Shown in pieces: positions 49,740 through 58,644 of a DNA stretch of 64,000 nt. Under the pieces are notes generated by a model that was given only the letters and a program-made list of their open reading frames with translations, was not told the DNA's origin and ran no database searches. The position numbers and the translations under genes are program-made. Location: the NCBI GenBank assembly GCA_017525525.1, contig JAFXSQ010000043.1, positions 1 to 64,000 of the forward strand, read 5' to 3'. The stretch's first letter is position 1. Every line of letters begins with the position of its first letter. The stretch comes from Lachnospiraceae bacterium. GTDB taxonomy: Bacteria > Bacillota > Clostridia > Lachnospirales > Lachnospiraceae.

Positions 49740-49825
49740 GCAGAGGCACCGAAATGTAGGTGTCAGCTAAAGCTGACCGGTGCCTCGCGCACGAGCAGGG
49801 TGCAACTGCGTCTTCCCTGCTCGAT
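49740..49825. repeat. X-Y palindromic repeat pair (copy 4, inverted)
   Basis: X (49743-49785) has arms GGCACCG/CGGTGCC and inner GTCAGCTAAAGCTGAC; Y (49792-49825) reads CGAGCAGGG...CCCTGCTCGAT. Both are in the opposite orientation to the copies at 6.1 and 20.5 kb. Confidence 0.75.
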
Positions 49826-49833
49826 ATAAGCAT

Positions 49834-50676
49834 TTAATCTTCGGCGGGTCCGTAGACATAGATCTTGTCTCCGTGTATCGAGCACACCCAGACCTCAATC
49901 GCTCCGTCGAAATCCTCCATGTATTTTACAAGCTCTTCGGGATTCTCAACCTCATATTCTTCCTTTTTAAGCTTTGTTTTACTGTCATCCGGCTTAATCT
50001 TTGTGAAGAGGTATTTATCGCCCTTTAAGACAACCTCAGCTTTTAGGATAACAATCTTCTCCGTACTGCCGGCTATGCCATTGGTCTTATAATCAAGCTC
50101 GCCTTGACCGTAATCCCTTGTTCCGTCTAAAGCTGCCGAAGCTTCCGTTGTTTCTGCCGCTTCATATTCAGCATCGTCATACATCTCCTCTTCCCCTGCA
50201 GACTCCATTGCTGCTTCCGCAGCCGGCTCCTCCGCAACCGCTGCCTCCGTCTCCATAGCTTCTTTGTTATCGCCCCTAGCAGAAATCGAATCTTCCATAT
50301 TCATCGCTGCCGTGGTAGTCGAATATCCCGTATTATCACTCTGCTCATCGCTCTTTCTCCTGTCTTCGAAACCGGCAAGGAAAACCGGAACCACAACAAC
50401 CACCATCAGAACAGCCGCAGCGATAAGTCCCACATAAGGCCTCATGTTTCTCTTTGCAGCCTTCTTCTTACCGATATCCTTCTTCGCAGCGTCAAAGCTT
50501 ATGACATTGTCACCGGAAGAATTTACGTCAGCCTTCGCTATAGTAACCTCATCCGAAGATGCATTATCTACGGATGCGCCCGAAGCTTTGATACCGGCCT
50601 CTATCTTCGACCAGTAATCAGGCACATCGGCTTTGAGTGATTCCATATATAATTGTTCGATTCTCTCATCATCCAT
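49834..50676 (-). CDS. Anti-sigma-factor-like membrane protein
   Basis: 280 residues from the ATG at 50676, which overlaps the sigma gene by 8 bases (ATGGATGA); a TTG start six bases earlier is possible. Residues 1-75 are cytoplasmic and may bind the sigma factor (ERIEQLYMESLKADVPDYW), one membrane helix lies at about 87-108 (YVGLIAAAVLMVVVVVPVFL), and the extracellular part has a long acidic Ala/Glu-rich linker (115-190) and a small folded domain. No zinc-binding HxxxCxxC motif. The overlap with the sigma gene is the main evidence for the role. Confidence 0.78.
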   Translation of the reverse strand: MDDERIEQLYMESLKADVPDYWSKIEAGIKASGASVDNASSDEVTIAKADVNSSGDNVISFDAAKKDIGKKKAAKRNMRPYVGLIAAAVLMVVVVVPVFLAGFEDRRKSDEQSDNTGYSTTTAAMNMEDSISARGDNKEAMETEAAVAEEPAAEAAMESAGEEEMYDDAEYEAAETTEASAALDGTRDYGQGELDYKTNGIAGSTEKIVILKAEVVLKGDKYLFTKIKPDDSKTKLKKEEYEVENPEELVKYMEDFDGAIEVWVCSIHGDKIYVYGPAED

Positions 50677-51229
50677 AACCAATAAACCTCTTTAGCTTCT
50701 TAACCGCTTCGTTATAGTGCCAGGATACCGTTCCCTGCGGCATCCCCGTAATATCCGCTATCTCCCTGAAGGTAAGTCCGGAGCACTTCATGTCCATGAC
50801 TTCCCTTTCCTTATCCGACAATCTCTTTCTTGCTTCTTCTATCGTGAGCTTGTTGACCGTGCTCTCCTCAACCGAAGAGGCACCCACCGATGCAGGGTCA
50901 GCCTTCTCAAGCGCCTGTCCGTCCTCATCGGGAGTATCGTCTAAGCTTGCAGCCACATGTCCTTCCTTCCGCATAAGGTCCAGACACATGTTCTTCGCTA
51001 TGGTACATATCCAGGTTTTATGATGTCCGTTCGCCTTAAATGTACCGGCTGAATTAAACAGCTTTATAAAGAATTCCGACGCCACATCCTCCGCCTGTTC
51101 CCGCTGCCTTAAGTACTTGAGACACACCGTGTAGATCAGCGTCCGGTAGGCGAGATAGACTTGCTTTAAGGCATCAGCATTGCCTGCGGCCATCTCACGC
51201 ATCGCATATTCAAATTCCTCTTCAGACAA
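50669..51229 (-). CDS. ECF-type RNA polymerase sigma factor
   Basis: 186 residues, starting at TTG with AAGGTGAGGA upstream. Sigma region 2 (about 20-90: LRQREQAEDVASEFFIKLFN, then HKTWICTIAKNMCLDLMR) and region 4 (about 125-180: RKRLSDKEREVMDMKCSGLTF, REIADITGMPQGTVSWHYNEAVKKL). The linker between them is acidic and long for an ECF factor. It directs RNA polymerase to stress or envelope genes when the linked membrane protein releases it. Target promoters were not identified. Confidence 0.92.
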   Translation of the reverse strand: MSEEEFEYAMREMAAGNADALKQVYLAYRTLIYTVCLKYLRQREQAEDVASEFFIKLFNSAGTFKANGHHKTWICTIAKNMCLDLMRKEGHVAASLDDTPDEDGQALEKADPASVGASSVEESTVNKLTIEEARKRLSDKEREVMDMKCSGLTFREIADITGMPQGTVSWHYNEAVKKLKRFIGYG

Positions 51230-51289
51230 GTCCTCACCTTCTTTCTTATATACGGCTCACATAATTGTTTTTATGGAAAATAATAATAA

Positions 51290-51314
51290 GATTCTTCACT
51301 TCGTTCAGAATGAC
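51290..51314. repeat. Short GAATGAC-type repeat
   Basis: GATTCTTCACTTCGTTCAG followed by AATGACACC, a solo copy of the dispersed family, upstream of the sigma gene. Confidence 0.6.
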
Positions 51315-51366
51315 ACCAAATAATTCAGCGGCCTCTAAACCCACAGTATATTCTCGGCGCGAGCGG

Positions 51367-51406
51367 AAAAAAATCGTGGTGCATTTCAAAGCACCGCGAT
51401 TTTTTA
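51367..51406 (-). terminator. Terminator of the PAS-EAL gene
   Basis: AAAATCGCGGTGC pairs with GCACCACGATTTT, with T runs on the minus strand. It lies 100 bases after the stop at 51508. Confidence 0.8.
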
Positions 51407-51507
51407 ATAGCGGGATAAGTGAGACCTTAGCGAGCTTGCGAGCTTAGTTCTAACTTATGCAAAGCTCCGAGCCAGCAGACTTGGCGGCCGCTGAATAAAC
51501 TCTATGA

Positions 51508-53103
51508 TTATTCCACAACAAGCGTGGCGGAGCCGTAAGCCTTAAGCGGCTTTCCGTTCTCGTCGTACTCCGTTGTGTATCTCACATGGAACGGTACCCT
51601 TCCCGCGGTAAGAGGTATGATGCCCTCCTTCGACGGCGCGCCGTTCGCTAACTCATTCAACCAGTCTATATACATATCATGGTAATCCATGGGGAATAAA
51701 CCGTTTTCAAACACGGGCTCGGGATAATTCCTTATCACAGGCGGCAGGCTTAACTCCCTCATGCACCTGAAACACGGGTGCATCTCCTTTGTGGCAAATA
51801 TATACTCCCACGCGAACATATTCGCATGATCAAAAGCAACCCTGAGCAGCTGGTCGGCGCTCCTGAAATCATCAAAGCGCTTCTTCTCTGCGGTAACATT
51901 TCTTGCCATGACATAGAAGAGATACTGCTCTCCGGCCTTTCCTATTACACGCATATTCGTCCTGACACAGATCCTGTCATCACCGCAGCAGTCCGAGTGA
52001 ATGTCTCTCCAGCTGTCGCACTCAACCTCTTCGCCTGTTTCAATCGCCTTCTTTATGGCTGTCTCATACTCCAGTCGGCCCGTCTCAGACATATGATCCC
52101 AAGGATTGGTATTGAGTATATCCTGTATCTTAGCTCCGCCGCAAACCTCCTTTGCGTACTTCTGGTTAACGCGGAGTATGCTCGCATGACCGTTGGTATA
52201 AGTAAAGATTGACGCAGGCCCGACGAATTCGCTGAAAATAAGTGTCTCTATGGATTCGGGATCCCAGAAGCGTCCCGCATCCTGAGTATCAACGAACTTG
52301 GTTGCCGGTGTCTCGGGCTGGTGGTCAAGCTTTTTGAGTTTCTCTACAAACTCATCTTCGGGAACAGGCTTGGAGTACAGATATCCCTGTATATAATTAC
52401 ATCCTATGCTCTTCATATAATCGGCCTGAGCGTTCGTCTCTACGCCCTCGGCGATAACCGGGGTCTGCAGCCACTTTGACATCTGTACGACCGAGCTGAT
52501 TATGGTGCCTCCGCGTCCGCCCACATCGCCGCTTAAGAACCTCATATCGAGCTTGATTATATCCACCTCGAGATCCTTGAGCACATTCAGGGACGAGTAT
52601 CCGCTTCCGAAATCGTCCATCTCCACGATGTAGCCGTATTTGTGGAGCTTGTCTATCGCGTTAGTCATAAGCTCCATGCCTGCTATGGCAGAGCTCTCCG
52701 TAATCTCAACCCTGAGGAATTTCACCGGAAGGTCATACTTCTTTCTTATCTCCTCAAGCTTGTCCACGTAAGTGTCGTCAAGTATGTCATAGCGTGACAT
52801 ATTGGTCGATACCGGCACCGGCGCGACACCGCTGTCGATACATTTCTTCTGGAATTTGCAGACCTGCTCGAACACATTTAAGTCTGCCCTTAAAATAAGC
52901 CCGTTCTCCTCCATGACAGGAATGAAATCATTCGGGTATTGAATCCCGAACTCCGGGTGTTTGAAGCGCATCAGCGCCTCCGCTCCCACCATTCTTCCCG
53001 TGGAATGGTTTATCTGCGGCTGGTAATAAACTAATATATATCCCTTCTCAAGTGCCTCGTCAAAGCAGCCAATGAGCTCCTGAGGTGTCATCTTTCTTTC
53101 CAT
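51508..53103 (-). CDS. c-di-GMP phosphodiesterase, EAL domain followed by PAS
   Basis: 531 residues, soluble. The EAL domain is N-terminal (about 10-250), with the signature MVGAEALMRFKHP (EAL near residue 41), RVEITESS, MDDFGSGYSSLNVL and IAEGVETNAQAD, all metal and catalytic positions apparently kept. It hydrolyses c-di-GMP to pGpG. The C-terminal part (about 285-531) has PAS-like segments (ASIFTYTNGHASILRVNQKY; FYVMARNVTAEKK). Order is inverted compared with the usual sensor-EAL. A run of seven G precedes the ATG by about 10 bases. It is 44 bases downstream of the second EAL gene. Confidence 0.88.
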   Translation of the reverse strand: MERKMTPQELIGCFDEALEKGYILVYYQPQINHSTGRMVGAEALMRFKHPEFGIQYPNDFIPVMEENGLILRADLNVFEQVCKFQKKCIDSGVAPVPVSTNMSRYDILDDTYVDKLEEIRKKYDLPVKFLRVEITESSAIAGMELMTNAIDKLHKYGYIVEMDDFGSGYSSLNVLKDLEVDIIKLDMRFLSGDVGGRGGTIISSVVQMSKWLQTPVIAEGVETNAQADYMKSIGCNYIQGYLYSKPVPEDEFVEKLKKLDHQPETPATKFVDTQDAGRFWDPESIETLIFSEFVGPASIFTYTNGHASILRVNQKYAKEVCGGAKIQDILNTNPWDHMSETGRLEYETAIKKAIETGEEVECDSWRDIHSDCCGDDRICVRTNMRVIGKAGEQYLFYVMARNVTAEKKRFDDFRSADQLLRVAFDHANMFAWEYIFATKEMHPCFRCMRELSLPPVIRNYPEPVFENGLFPMDYHDMYIDWLNELANGAPSKEGIIPLTAGRVPFHVRYTTEYDENGKPLKAYGSATLVVE

Positions 53104-53147
53104 ATAGCATTTGCCCCCCCATTCAAAACTAGCATTATTATCTAAGA

Positions 53148-56100
53148 TTAATAACTCTCCGAAACTATGCGTCTGTCAACCTCGTAACCATTAACTAAGA
53201 AGCGTATTCTTCCGTTGACTATCTTTATATCCTCATCCTTAGCGTAGGTGTCGGTCTTTAAAGCCGTGTGCACATCCACCTTCGCGTCGGAATTCTCAAG
53301 TCTTATAAATGTTCCGCCGGTCATACCGCCAATTGCAAGAGCTTCCTTTCCGGAATTCTCAAGTATGATGCCCGCATGATCCACAAGCACGTCCGTTCGG
53401 CCACTCAATGTGCCGAGACAGGTCGAACGCTCCGAGCGAAGCGTTACATTTACGGAGGCTTCACGGATCATGATGTCCGCCTTGCCGCCATGCAGGCTTC
53501 CTATGCCGACATAGCTTGCTCCGCCGCCGTAGCACTTGATCGAGGAGGTCGCAAGCGAAATCTCTGCGTTGTTGTCGATCGAACCGATGAATACACCGTC
53601 GACTGCATTGATATCAGACTCGATGTTGCAATCCTTGATATTCAGCTTGACCTCTCCGGATATAGCACCTATTCCGACGCTCGTCTCTCCGCCGCCGCTC
53701 AAGATGATCTGGCCCTGATTTATGCTTACATATCCGCCGAGACCCGAGCCGACACACACGCCTCTCTTGCCCACGGCATTGATCATGATCTTGCCGCTCT
53801 GCTCGAAGACTATGTCACCGTTGCCCTCTGCCTCGACATTGCCGATACCGTAGTAATCGGTGCTGTAAAGGTCTATCTTCATGGTTCCGTTGCCCTCTAA
53901 CACGAGCCTCGAGCTCTTGGGCACACGGATACCGGATTTGTTAAGGAAATTGTCGCCAACCAGCATAAGTGATACGGCGCAGCCCTCTTCTATATCGATA
54001 CACGGCTCGTGATTTTCACTCGCAAAGTAGACATTCTCAAGCGTGATCATGCCGTTGTAGCCGGACTTGACCGTAAGCCTGATACCGGTCTGAGAGTGCG
54101 GCGTACCGATAATGGTGATATCCTGGTAGACCTGATTGTCCACGCCCACCACAATCTCGTTATAACCCTCTCTGTCAAGGGTTCCGAGGGGTATCCTGTT
54201 GGTCTTTCCGGCTATGTATTGCTGGCTCGTATTACCCAGCTCCTTCTCATTGAAGAAGCTTGCCAGCTCTGCCTTGATCTCATCAGGAATAGTGGTAATA
54301 ACCTTCGGAGAAGGCTTTGCGGTGTAGAAGCCTTGGATGAGATCCACTCCAAGCTTAACAACCGTCCTCATCTCATCCGCATTTTCCACGCCCTCTGCCA
54401 AAGCTTTGATCCCGTTGTCGTGACAGAACTCTATAATCTCTCTCACGAAATGCTGCTTCTGCGGTCTGTTTTGTATGTCGCTTAACAGCGAGCGGTCTAT
54501 CTTTACATAATCGGGCATATATCTCAAAAGGTTGTTGACATTCGAGTAGCCCGTGCCGTAATCGTCTACCGCGATTTCAAGGTTCATTCGGCGGTACTTT
54601 TTCTTAAGCTCCTCAAGATCGTCGTCGTCAAGCTCCGCCTCCTCGGTGAGCTCGATTACCGCCGTCCTGGAATTCTCCTCGAGCTTTATCGCTATACGGG
54701 AATAATCGCTGTCATAGAGCTTAACGCCCGGGATACTGTTGATGAATACCTTTGCATCTCCGAAGAGATCCTTATCCCTCTCAACTATATCGAGTACATT
54801 CATAAATGTAGCGCGCTCCACATCTGCAAGTCTTCCCTGCATGTTCGCATATTTTATTATATCAAGCGGAGAGATTCTCTTCTCTGTCTTTGAACGCATC
54901 AAAGCCTCGTAGGAGTAAATCTCACCGTCACTTGCCTGAACTATCGGCTGGAAGTAATACTCAAGCAGGTTCTCATCCAGGATCTTCGTCACAAGATCGT
55001 AATCCTCTTTCTCCTCCTGCGGAAGCTGGCTGTATACCTCGGTCGCCGTAGCGAACTTGGAGTGCTTGAGCTTTCTGAGCTGCTCTACCACACGCTCTGC
55101 CACGGAGTACCTTCTCACGCACTCAAGACCTCTTGATATGGTACCTATCCATAGTCTGTATACATCGCTGTAGCTTATCGGCTTTGGACCGAAGTTCAGC
55201 GCCGCGTAACCGAAGCACTGGCTCTCCGCGAAGACCGGAGTGAAGAAGAATGCCGTCGGATAACTTCTCTTCTCATACAAAGCCGGAAGTATATCCTTCG
55301 TATCGAACAGGGTATCAAGGCTTGCAAGGCCTCCTCTCATATTGCGGTGATACCTTACGGCGTATATCATCCTGTCCGAATAACCGTCATTTCCTACAGT
55401 CAAGGTCATGTCCGTAGCCATATATTTCCAACGATCGTTTATGCACAGATAAAAGTTCTCCACGTTCGGAATCTGGTAAGCGTAGGAGTAAACCGTATTT
55501 ACCATATCCAAAAGAGAGGTCTGCGAAAGGATATCATCGGGAAGCATGTTGTTGATGGAGCCCCAGCCAACCTCAGAGGTATCCGTCTCCCAATCCTTGC
55601 GCTTCTTTGTATATTCGGGCATGGAGGTATGTCTGCAGCCGCAGCTCTCTCCGATAAGCACCCTTGTCCTGGTCACGAACTTGGGCGGCTCCTTGCCTTC
55701 AAGCTTAGCATGAATAAAATCCGCGGAATAAGCACCGCAGTCATCAGCCGGGATCATGGCAGAGGTTAAGCTTCTCGGCGCCGTCTGTCCCTCTTCGGTA
55801 GAATCATAACCGCAAACCGCTATATCCTCCGGCACGCGCACGCCCTTCTTTTCAAATGCCTTGCAAAGTCCCAGAGCCATCTGATCATTTGCGCACATAA
55901 CCGCCTGCGGAAGCTTCGGTCCCTGCATCAGATACTCGGCACACTGCTCGCCGCTCGAGTACCAGAAATCACCGTAGATTATCCAGTCCTCGTTAATGTT
56001 GATGCCATGCCTCTCCATCTCGTCCCTGTAGGCCTTGAGTCTCTGCTCGGAATGCGGGTGCCATCTCTTGCCCGTAAGGAACGCTATATCCATATATCCG

Positions 56101-56504
56101 TGAACCTCTATAAGATGCCTTACAACGGCAGCCGCAGAGGCATAACTGTCCGTGATAACAGTCGGGAAGTAATCGCTCTCCCTCTCAACAACGATAACCG
56201 GTCCCGTAAATGTTCTGTGAAGCCTTTCCTCGATTGCCTTGGCAACTCCCGAGGTCTGTATGGTGTCCTTCACAAAAACGACTGCATCAAAAATGGCAGG
56301 GTTAAACAAGGCGAAGATATTAGACTCGCCTCTTTCCCTGTCTTCGTTATCCTGATATTTCCTGTACATAGAAAATATACAGGCATCCATGTCATATGAA
56401 AATGCCTTAGTAAGAAAACCCGATATAAACCGGCTCTGATAGCCTTCCTCCGCCTGCCCGATAAGTACAGCTATCCGGCGGCGTCTCTTTAATTCCTTCT
56501 CCAT
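53148..56504 (-). CDS. LacI-type binding domain, EAL and beta-helix fusion
   Basis: 1118 residues, no signal peptide or membrane segment, no helix-turn-helix. Residues 8-285 form a periplasmic-binding-protein fold of the LacI/GalR effector type (RRIAVLIGQ, AVMCANDQMALGLCKAFEKKG, VAVCGYDSTEEG). A region of unknown fold (300-490) follows, then an EAL domain (about 505-745: SYEALMRSKTE, IELTEEAE, VDDYGTGYSNVNNL, LAEGVENADEM). The last 350 residues are Gly-rich strand repeats (VCVGSGLGGYVSI; VGIGAISGEVKLN; VGIGSLHGGKADI), probably a right-handed beta-helix or solenoid. The domain mix suggests a soluble sugar-sensing phosphodiesterase. GGGGGTAAA precedes the ATG. Confidence 0.85.
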   Translation of the reverse strand: MEKELKRRRRIAVLIGQAEEGYQSRFISGFLTKAFSYDMDACIFSMYRKYQDNEDRERGESNIFALFNPAIFDAVVFVKDTIQTSGVAKAIEERLHRTFTGPVIVVERESDYFPTVITDSYASAAAVVRHLIEVHGYMDIAFLTGKRWHPHSEQRLKAYRDEMERHGININEDWIIYGDFWYSSGEQCAEYLMQGPKLPQAVMCANDQMALGLCKAFEKKGVRVPEDIAVCGYDSTEEGQTAPRSLTSAMIPADDCGAYSADFIHAKLEGKEPPKFVTRTRVLIGESCGCRHTSMPEYTKKRKDWETDTSEVGWGSINNMLPDDILSQTSLLDMVNTVYSYAYQIPNVENFYLCINDRWKYMATDMTLTVGNDGYSDRMIYAVRYHRNMRGGLASLDTLFDTKDILPALYEKRSYPTAFFFTPVFAESQCFGYAALNFGPKPISYSDVYRLWIGTISRGLECVRRYSVAERVVEQLRKLKHSKFATATEVYSQLPQEEKEDYDLVTKILDENLLEYYFQPIVQASDGEIYSYEALMRSKTEKRISPLDIIKYANMQGRLADVERATFMNVLDIVERDKDLFGDAKVFINSIPGVKLYDSDYSRIAIKLEENSRTAVIELTEEAELDDDDLEELKKKYRRMNLEIAVDDYGTGYSNVNNLLRYMPDYVKIDRSLLSDIQNRPQKQHFVREIIEFCHDNGIKALAEGVENADEMRTVVKLGVDLIQGFYTAKPSPKVITTIPDEIKAELASFFNEKELGNTSQQYIAGKTNRIPLGTLDREGYNEIVVGVDNQVYQDITIIGTPHSQTGIRLTVKSGYNGMITLENVYFASENHEPCIDIEEGCAVSLMLVGDNFLNKSGIRVPKSSRLVLEGNGTMKIDLYSTDYYGIGNVEAEGNGDIVFEQSGKIMINAVGKRGVCVGSGLGGYVSINQGQIILSGGGETSVGIGAISGEVKLNIKDCNIESDINAVDGVFIGSIDNNAEISLATSSIKCYGGGASYVGIGSLHGGKADIMIREASVNVTLRSERSTCLGTLSGRTDVLVDHAGIILENSGKEALAIGGMTGGTFIRLENSDAKVDVHTALKTDTYAKDEDIKIVNGRIRFLVNGYEVDRRIVSESY

Positions 56505-56626
56505 TTTACCCCCGTTACCTCCGATAGCAGATAATCTTCTATATTATAAGCGAAAAAGCATGAAAAAACAAGAAAAAAGTGCATATCAGCGGATATCTGA
56601 AAGTGTTTAACCCGGCTTTTGAAGTG

Positions 56627-56669
56627 CCGGCTAACAAAACTGCTCTTTTTGCGCATTTTTGTTAGCCGG
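56627..56669. repeat. GTTAGC hairpin repeat, copy 1
   Basis: CCGGCTAACAAAA (56627-56639) pairs with TTTTTGTTAGCCGG (to 56669). A related hairpin is at 61895. Part of the rsmA/EAL intergenic region. Confidence 0.6.
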
Positions 56670-56712
56670 GAACACTGAAAATGCTGTGCCTGTCTCGTGT
56701 TTTGGCTAACAC

Positions 56713-56748
56713 GAAAAAACCCGAACAGCGTTTTGTTAGCTGTTCAGG
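56713..56748 (-). terminator. Terminator overlapping the rsmA stop codon
   Basis: CCTGAACAGC pairs with GCTGTTCGGG, followed by TTTTTT on the minus strand. The TAA stop of rsmA falls in the loop. Confidence 0.85.
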
Positions 56749-57602
56749 TTTGAAATAGTGTCTGAGAGTTCCGCAAATTGTTCAAGCGACAGGGTTTCGC
56801 CGCGAACGGTAGGTGAAAGCCCCATCCGGGTAAGAGCCTGCTCTGCCTGCTCCTTGGTGAAATCAAGCTCAGACGAGTTGGCTATTCCGTTAGTCAGAGT
56901 TTTGCGCCGCTGGTTAAAGGACGCGCGGATAAGCTTGAACATTAAGGCTTCGTCGCGCACCTCCACAGAGGGCTTGTCAAGAACCTTGAGATTGATGACC
57001 GCAGAGCCGACGTTCGGACGCGGGATAAAGCAGTTTGGCGGTACGTTGGCAGCAAGCGAAGTCGACGCATAGTAGTTCACCGCGAGGGTAAGCGCGCCGT
57101 AGTCTTTTGTGCCCGGCTTTGCGGCAATTCTTTCCGCGACCTCCTTCTGGATCATGACCGTTATGGAATCTATCGGAAGCCTCTTCTCAAGAAGCTCCAT
57201 GATGATTGGCGTCGTGATATAGTACGGGAGATTAGCCACGCACTTTAAGCGTCCGGTTTCGGACTTCGCCGCAAGCGCGGCTATGTCTGTCTTTAAGATG
57301 TCATCATTTATCACGGTTACATTGTCGTAATCGGCGAGGGTTTCATCCAATATAGGTATCAGGTTCCTGTCGATTTCCACGGCATACACCTGTCCCGCCG
57401 CCTCGGCCAAATACTGTGTAAGCGTGCCGATTCCCGGCCCTATCTCTAAGACCGTATCGGACTTTTTAATCTCCGCCGCGCGGATGATTTTCGCGATAAC
57501 AAAATCATCAATCAGGAAATTCTGCCCGAACCTTTTCTGAAACGCGAAATTATACTTTTGTATGGTCGCTATCGTGACCTTGCTGTTGCTTAGTTTTTCC
57601 AT
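56736..57602 (-). CDS. rsmA: 16S rRNA dimethyladenosine transferase
   Basis: 288 residues, standard length. It dimethylates the two adjacent adenines near the 3' end of 16S rRNA; loss gives kasugamycin resistance (synonym ksgA). Motifs: FGQNFLIDDFVI, VLEIGPGIGTLTQYL (SAM site), VINDDILK, CVANLPYYITTPIIMELL (the NLPY active site) and NQRRKTLTN in the C-terminal domain. AAAGGG precedes the ATG. It is the third-last step of the leftward transcripts in this part and ends in a terminator that includes its stop. Confidence 0.96.
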   Translation of the reverse strand: MEKLSNSKVTIATIQKYNFAFQKRFGQNFLIDDFVIAKIIRAAEIKKSDTVLEIGPGIGTLTQYLAEAAGQVYAVEIDRNLIPILDETLADYDNVTVINDDILKTDIAALAAKSETGRLKCVANLPYYITTPIIMELLEKRLPIDSITVMIQKEVAERIAAKPGTKDYGALTLAVNYYASTSLAANVPPNCFIPRPNVGSAVINLKVLDKPSVEVRDEALMFKLIRASFNQRRKTLTNGIANSSELDFTKEQAEQALTRMGLSPTVRGETLSLEQFAELSDTISNLNS

Positions 57603-57640
57603 CTTGTACCCTTTTATTATTGCTCAACCTGCGTCTTTTC

Positions 57641-57752
57641 GAGCATACATTTCATTCCCGGCATTCGTATCATCCCTATCGCGCGTGTCTTTCCGAGCAT
57701 ACATATGATCCCTGGCATTCATATCATCCCTGTCGCGCGTGTCATTCTGAGC
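57641..57752. repeat. Tandem 53-base repeat
   Basis: Two imperfect copies of a unit beginning GAGCATACAT and ending near CGCGCGTGTC (57641-57693 and 57694-57747) lie between rsmA and the CPBP gene. The right copy runs into the GAATGAC-type repeat. Confidence 0.65.
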
Positions 57753-57766
57753 GCAGCGAAGAATCT
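57741..57766. repeat. GAATGAC-type repeat inside a coding 3' end
   Basis: GTCATTCTGAGCGCAGCGAA followed by GAATCT. On the minus strand it supplies the last nine codons and the stop (VDSSLRSE and TGA) of the CPBP protein. Confidence 0.7.
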
Positions 57767-58644
57767 ACTTTTGAATTTTCTTTTGAATTTTCTGTCTGCT
57801 TTTCCTTCGGCTTTTTCACAGTCAGCGCTATCATCACCGCAAATACAACCGTTGCCGCTATCATGCTCGCTATCAAAAAGCCCTCGCCCATCTCTTCGAA
57901 CTTCGGCATGAAGAGTATGCTCGTATTTATGCACATATGCAGAAGCATACCCGGGATCACGCTTCCGGTTTTCACTCTTATGAACGCGAGAACTCCCCCC
58001 AACGCAAATGCATAGCACCCCTGTATAAGGTTGCCGTGGTACACCGCAAAGAGCAGCGCGTTCAGGAAAATCGCCGCTATGTCCGGCAGATACTGCCTCG
58101 AATAACCTAAGATAACCCCACGGAATATAAGCTCCTCCGCAATTGGCGCCACGATAAACGAGGCGAGCAGCGACACCCAGGACGCCGTCACGCCGACCAG
58201 ATTCTTGAGCATCTCGTCATATTCGGTGAAGCTTTCGGGGCTTACTTCCCTTAGAAGTTCAAGCACTGCGTCAACCGCGTACTGAGCAAGCACACCGGCC
58301 ACCACAAGGCATACTATTCTCCATGTGAGTTTTCGGGCATTTTCCCTGATTGCCTTTACCGGATTCTCGTCCTTTGCGAAGGCCTTCTTATACCATATCC
58401 CGAATACTATGGCGTACACCGCGAAATACGCAAGGCTCCTGAAGGCCAGATTCATAGGCTGTGTCAAGGAATAATTCATCAGCTCGCCTATGGAGCGGGA
58501 CTTTGAGACCTCTGCGTCCGAGACGATATTCATCACAAACAATATTACAATGTCAATTAAATTCACCGCTATCTGCAGCGCGAAAACTGCAAACAGCGGT
58601 GCAAATGTCAAAATAATCGATCTTAGCTTACTTGATTGAGTCAC
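57742..58644 (-). CDS. CPBP family intramembrane protease
   Basis: 301 residues if started at the GTG at 58644, just before the stop of the previous gene (17-base overlap); the longer frame to 58689 starts inside that gene. Seven or eight membrane helices. The protease signature is PIAEELIFRGVILG (two Glu and Arg), then FAVYHGNLIQG (His) and MLLHMCINTSIL (His/Asn). Members process prenylated or other membrane proteins and often give immunity to bacteriocins. The C-terminus after residue 280 is polar and its last codons derive from a dispersed repeat. Confidence 0.85.
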   Translation of the reverse strand: MTQSSKLRSIILTFAPLFAVFALQIAVNLIDIVILFVMNIVSDAEVSKSRSIGELMNYSLTQPMNLAFRSLAYFAVYAIVFGIWYKKAFAKDENPVKAIRENARKLTWRIVCLVVAGVLAQYAVDAVLELLREVSPESFTEYDEMLKNLVGVTASWVSLLASFIVAPIAEELIFRGVILGYSRQYLPDIAAIFLNALLFAVYHGNLIQGCYAFALGGVLAFIRVKTGSVIPGMLLHMCINTSILFMPKFEEMGEGFLIASMIAATVVFAVMIALTVKKPKEKQTENSKENSKVDSSLRSE

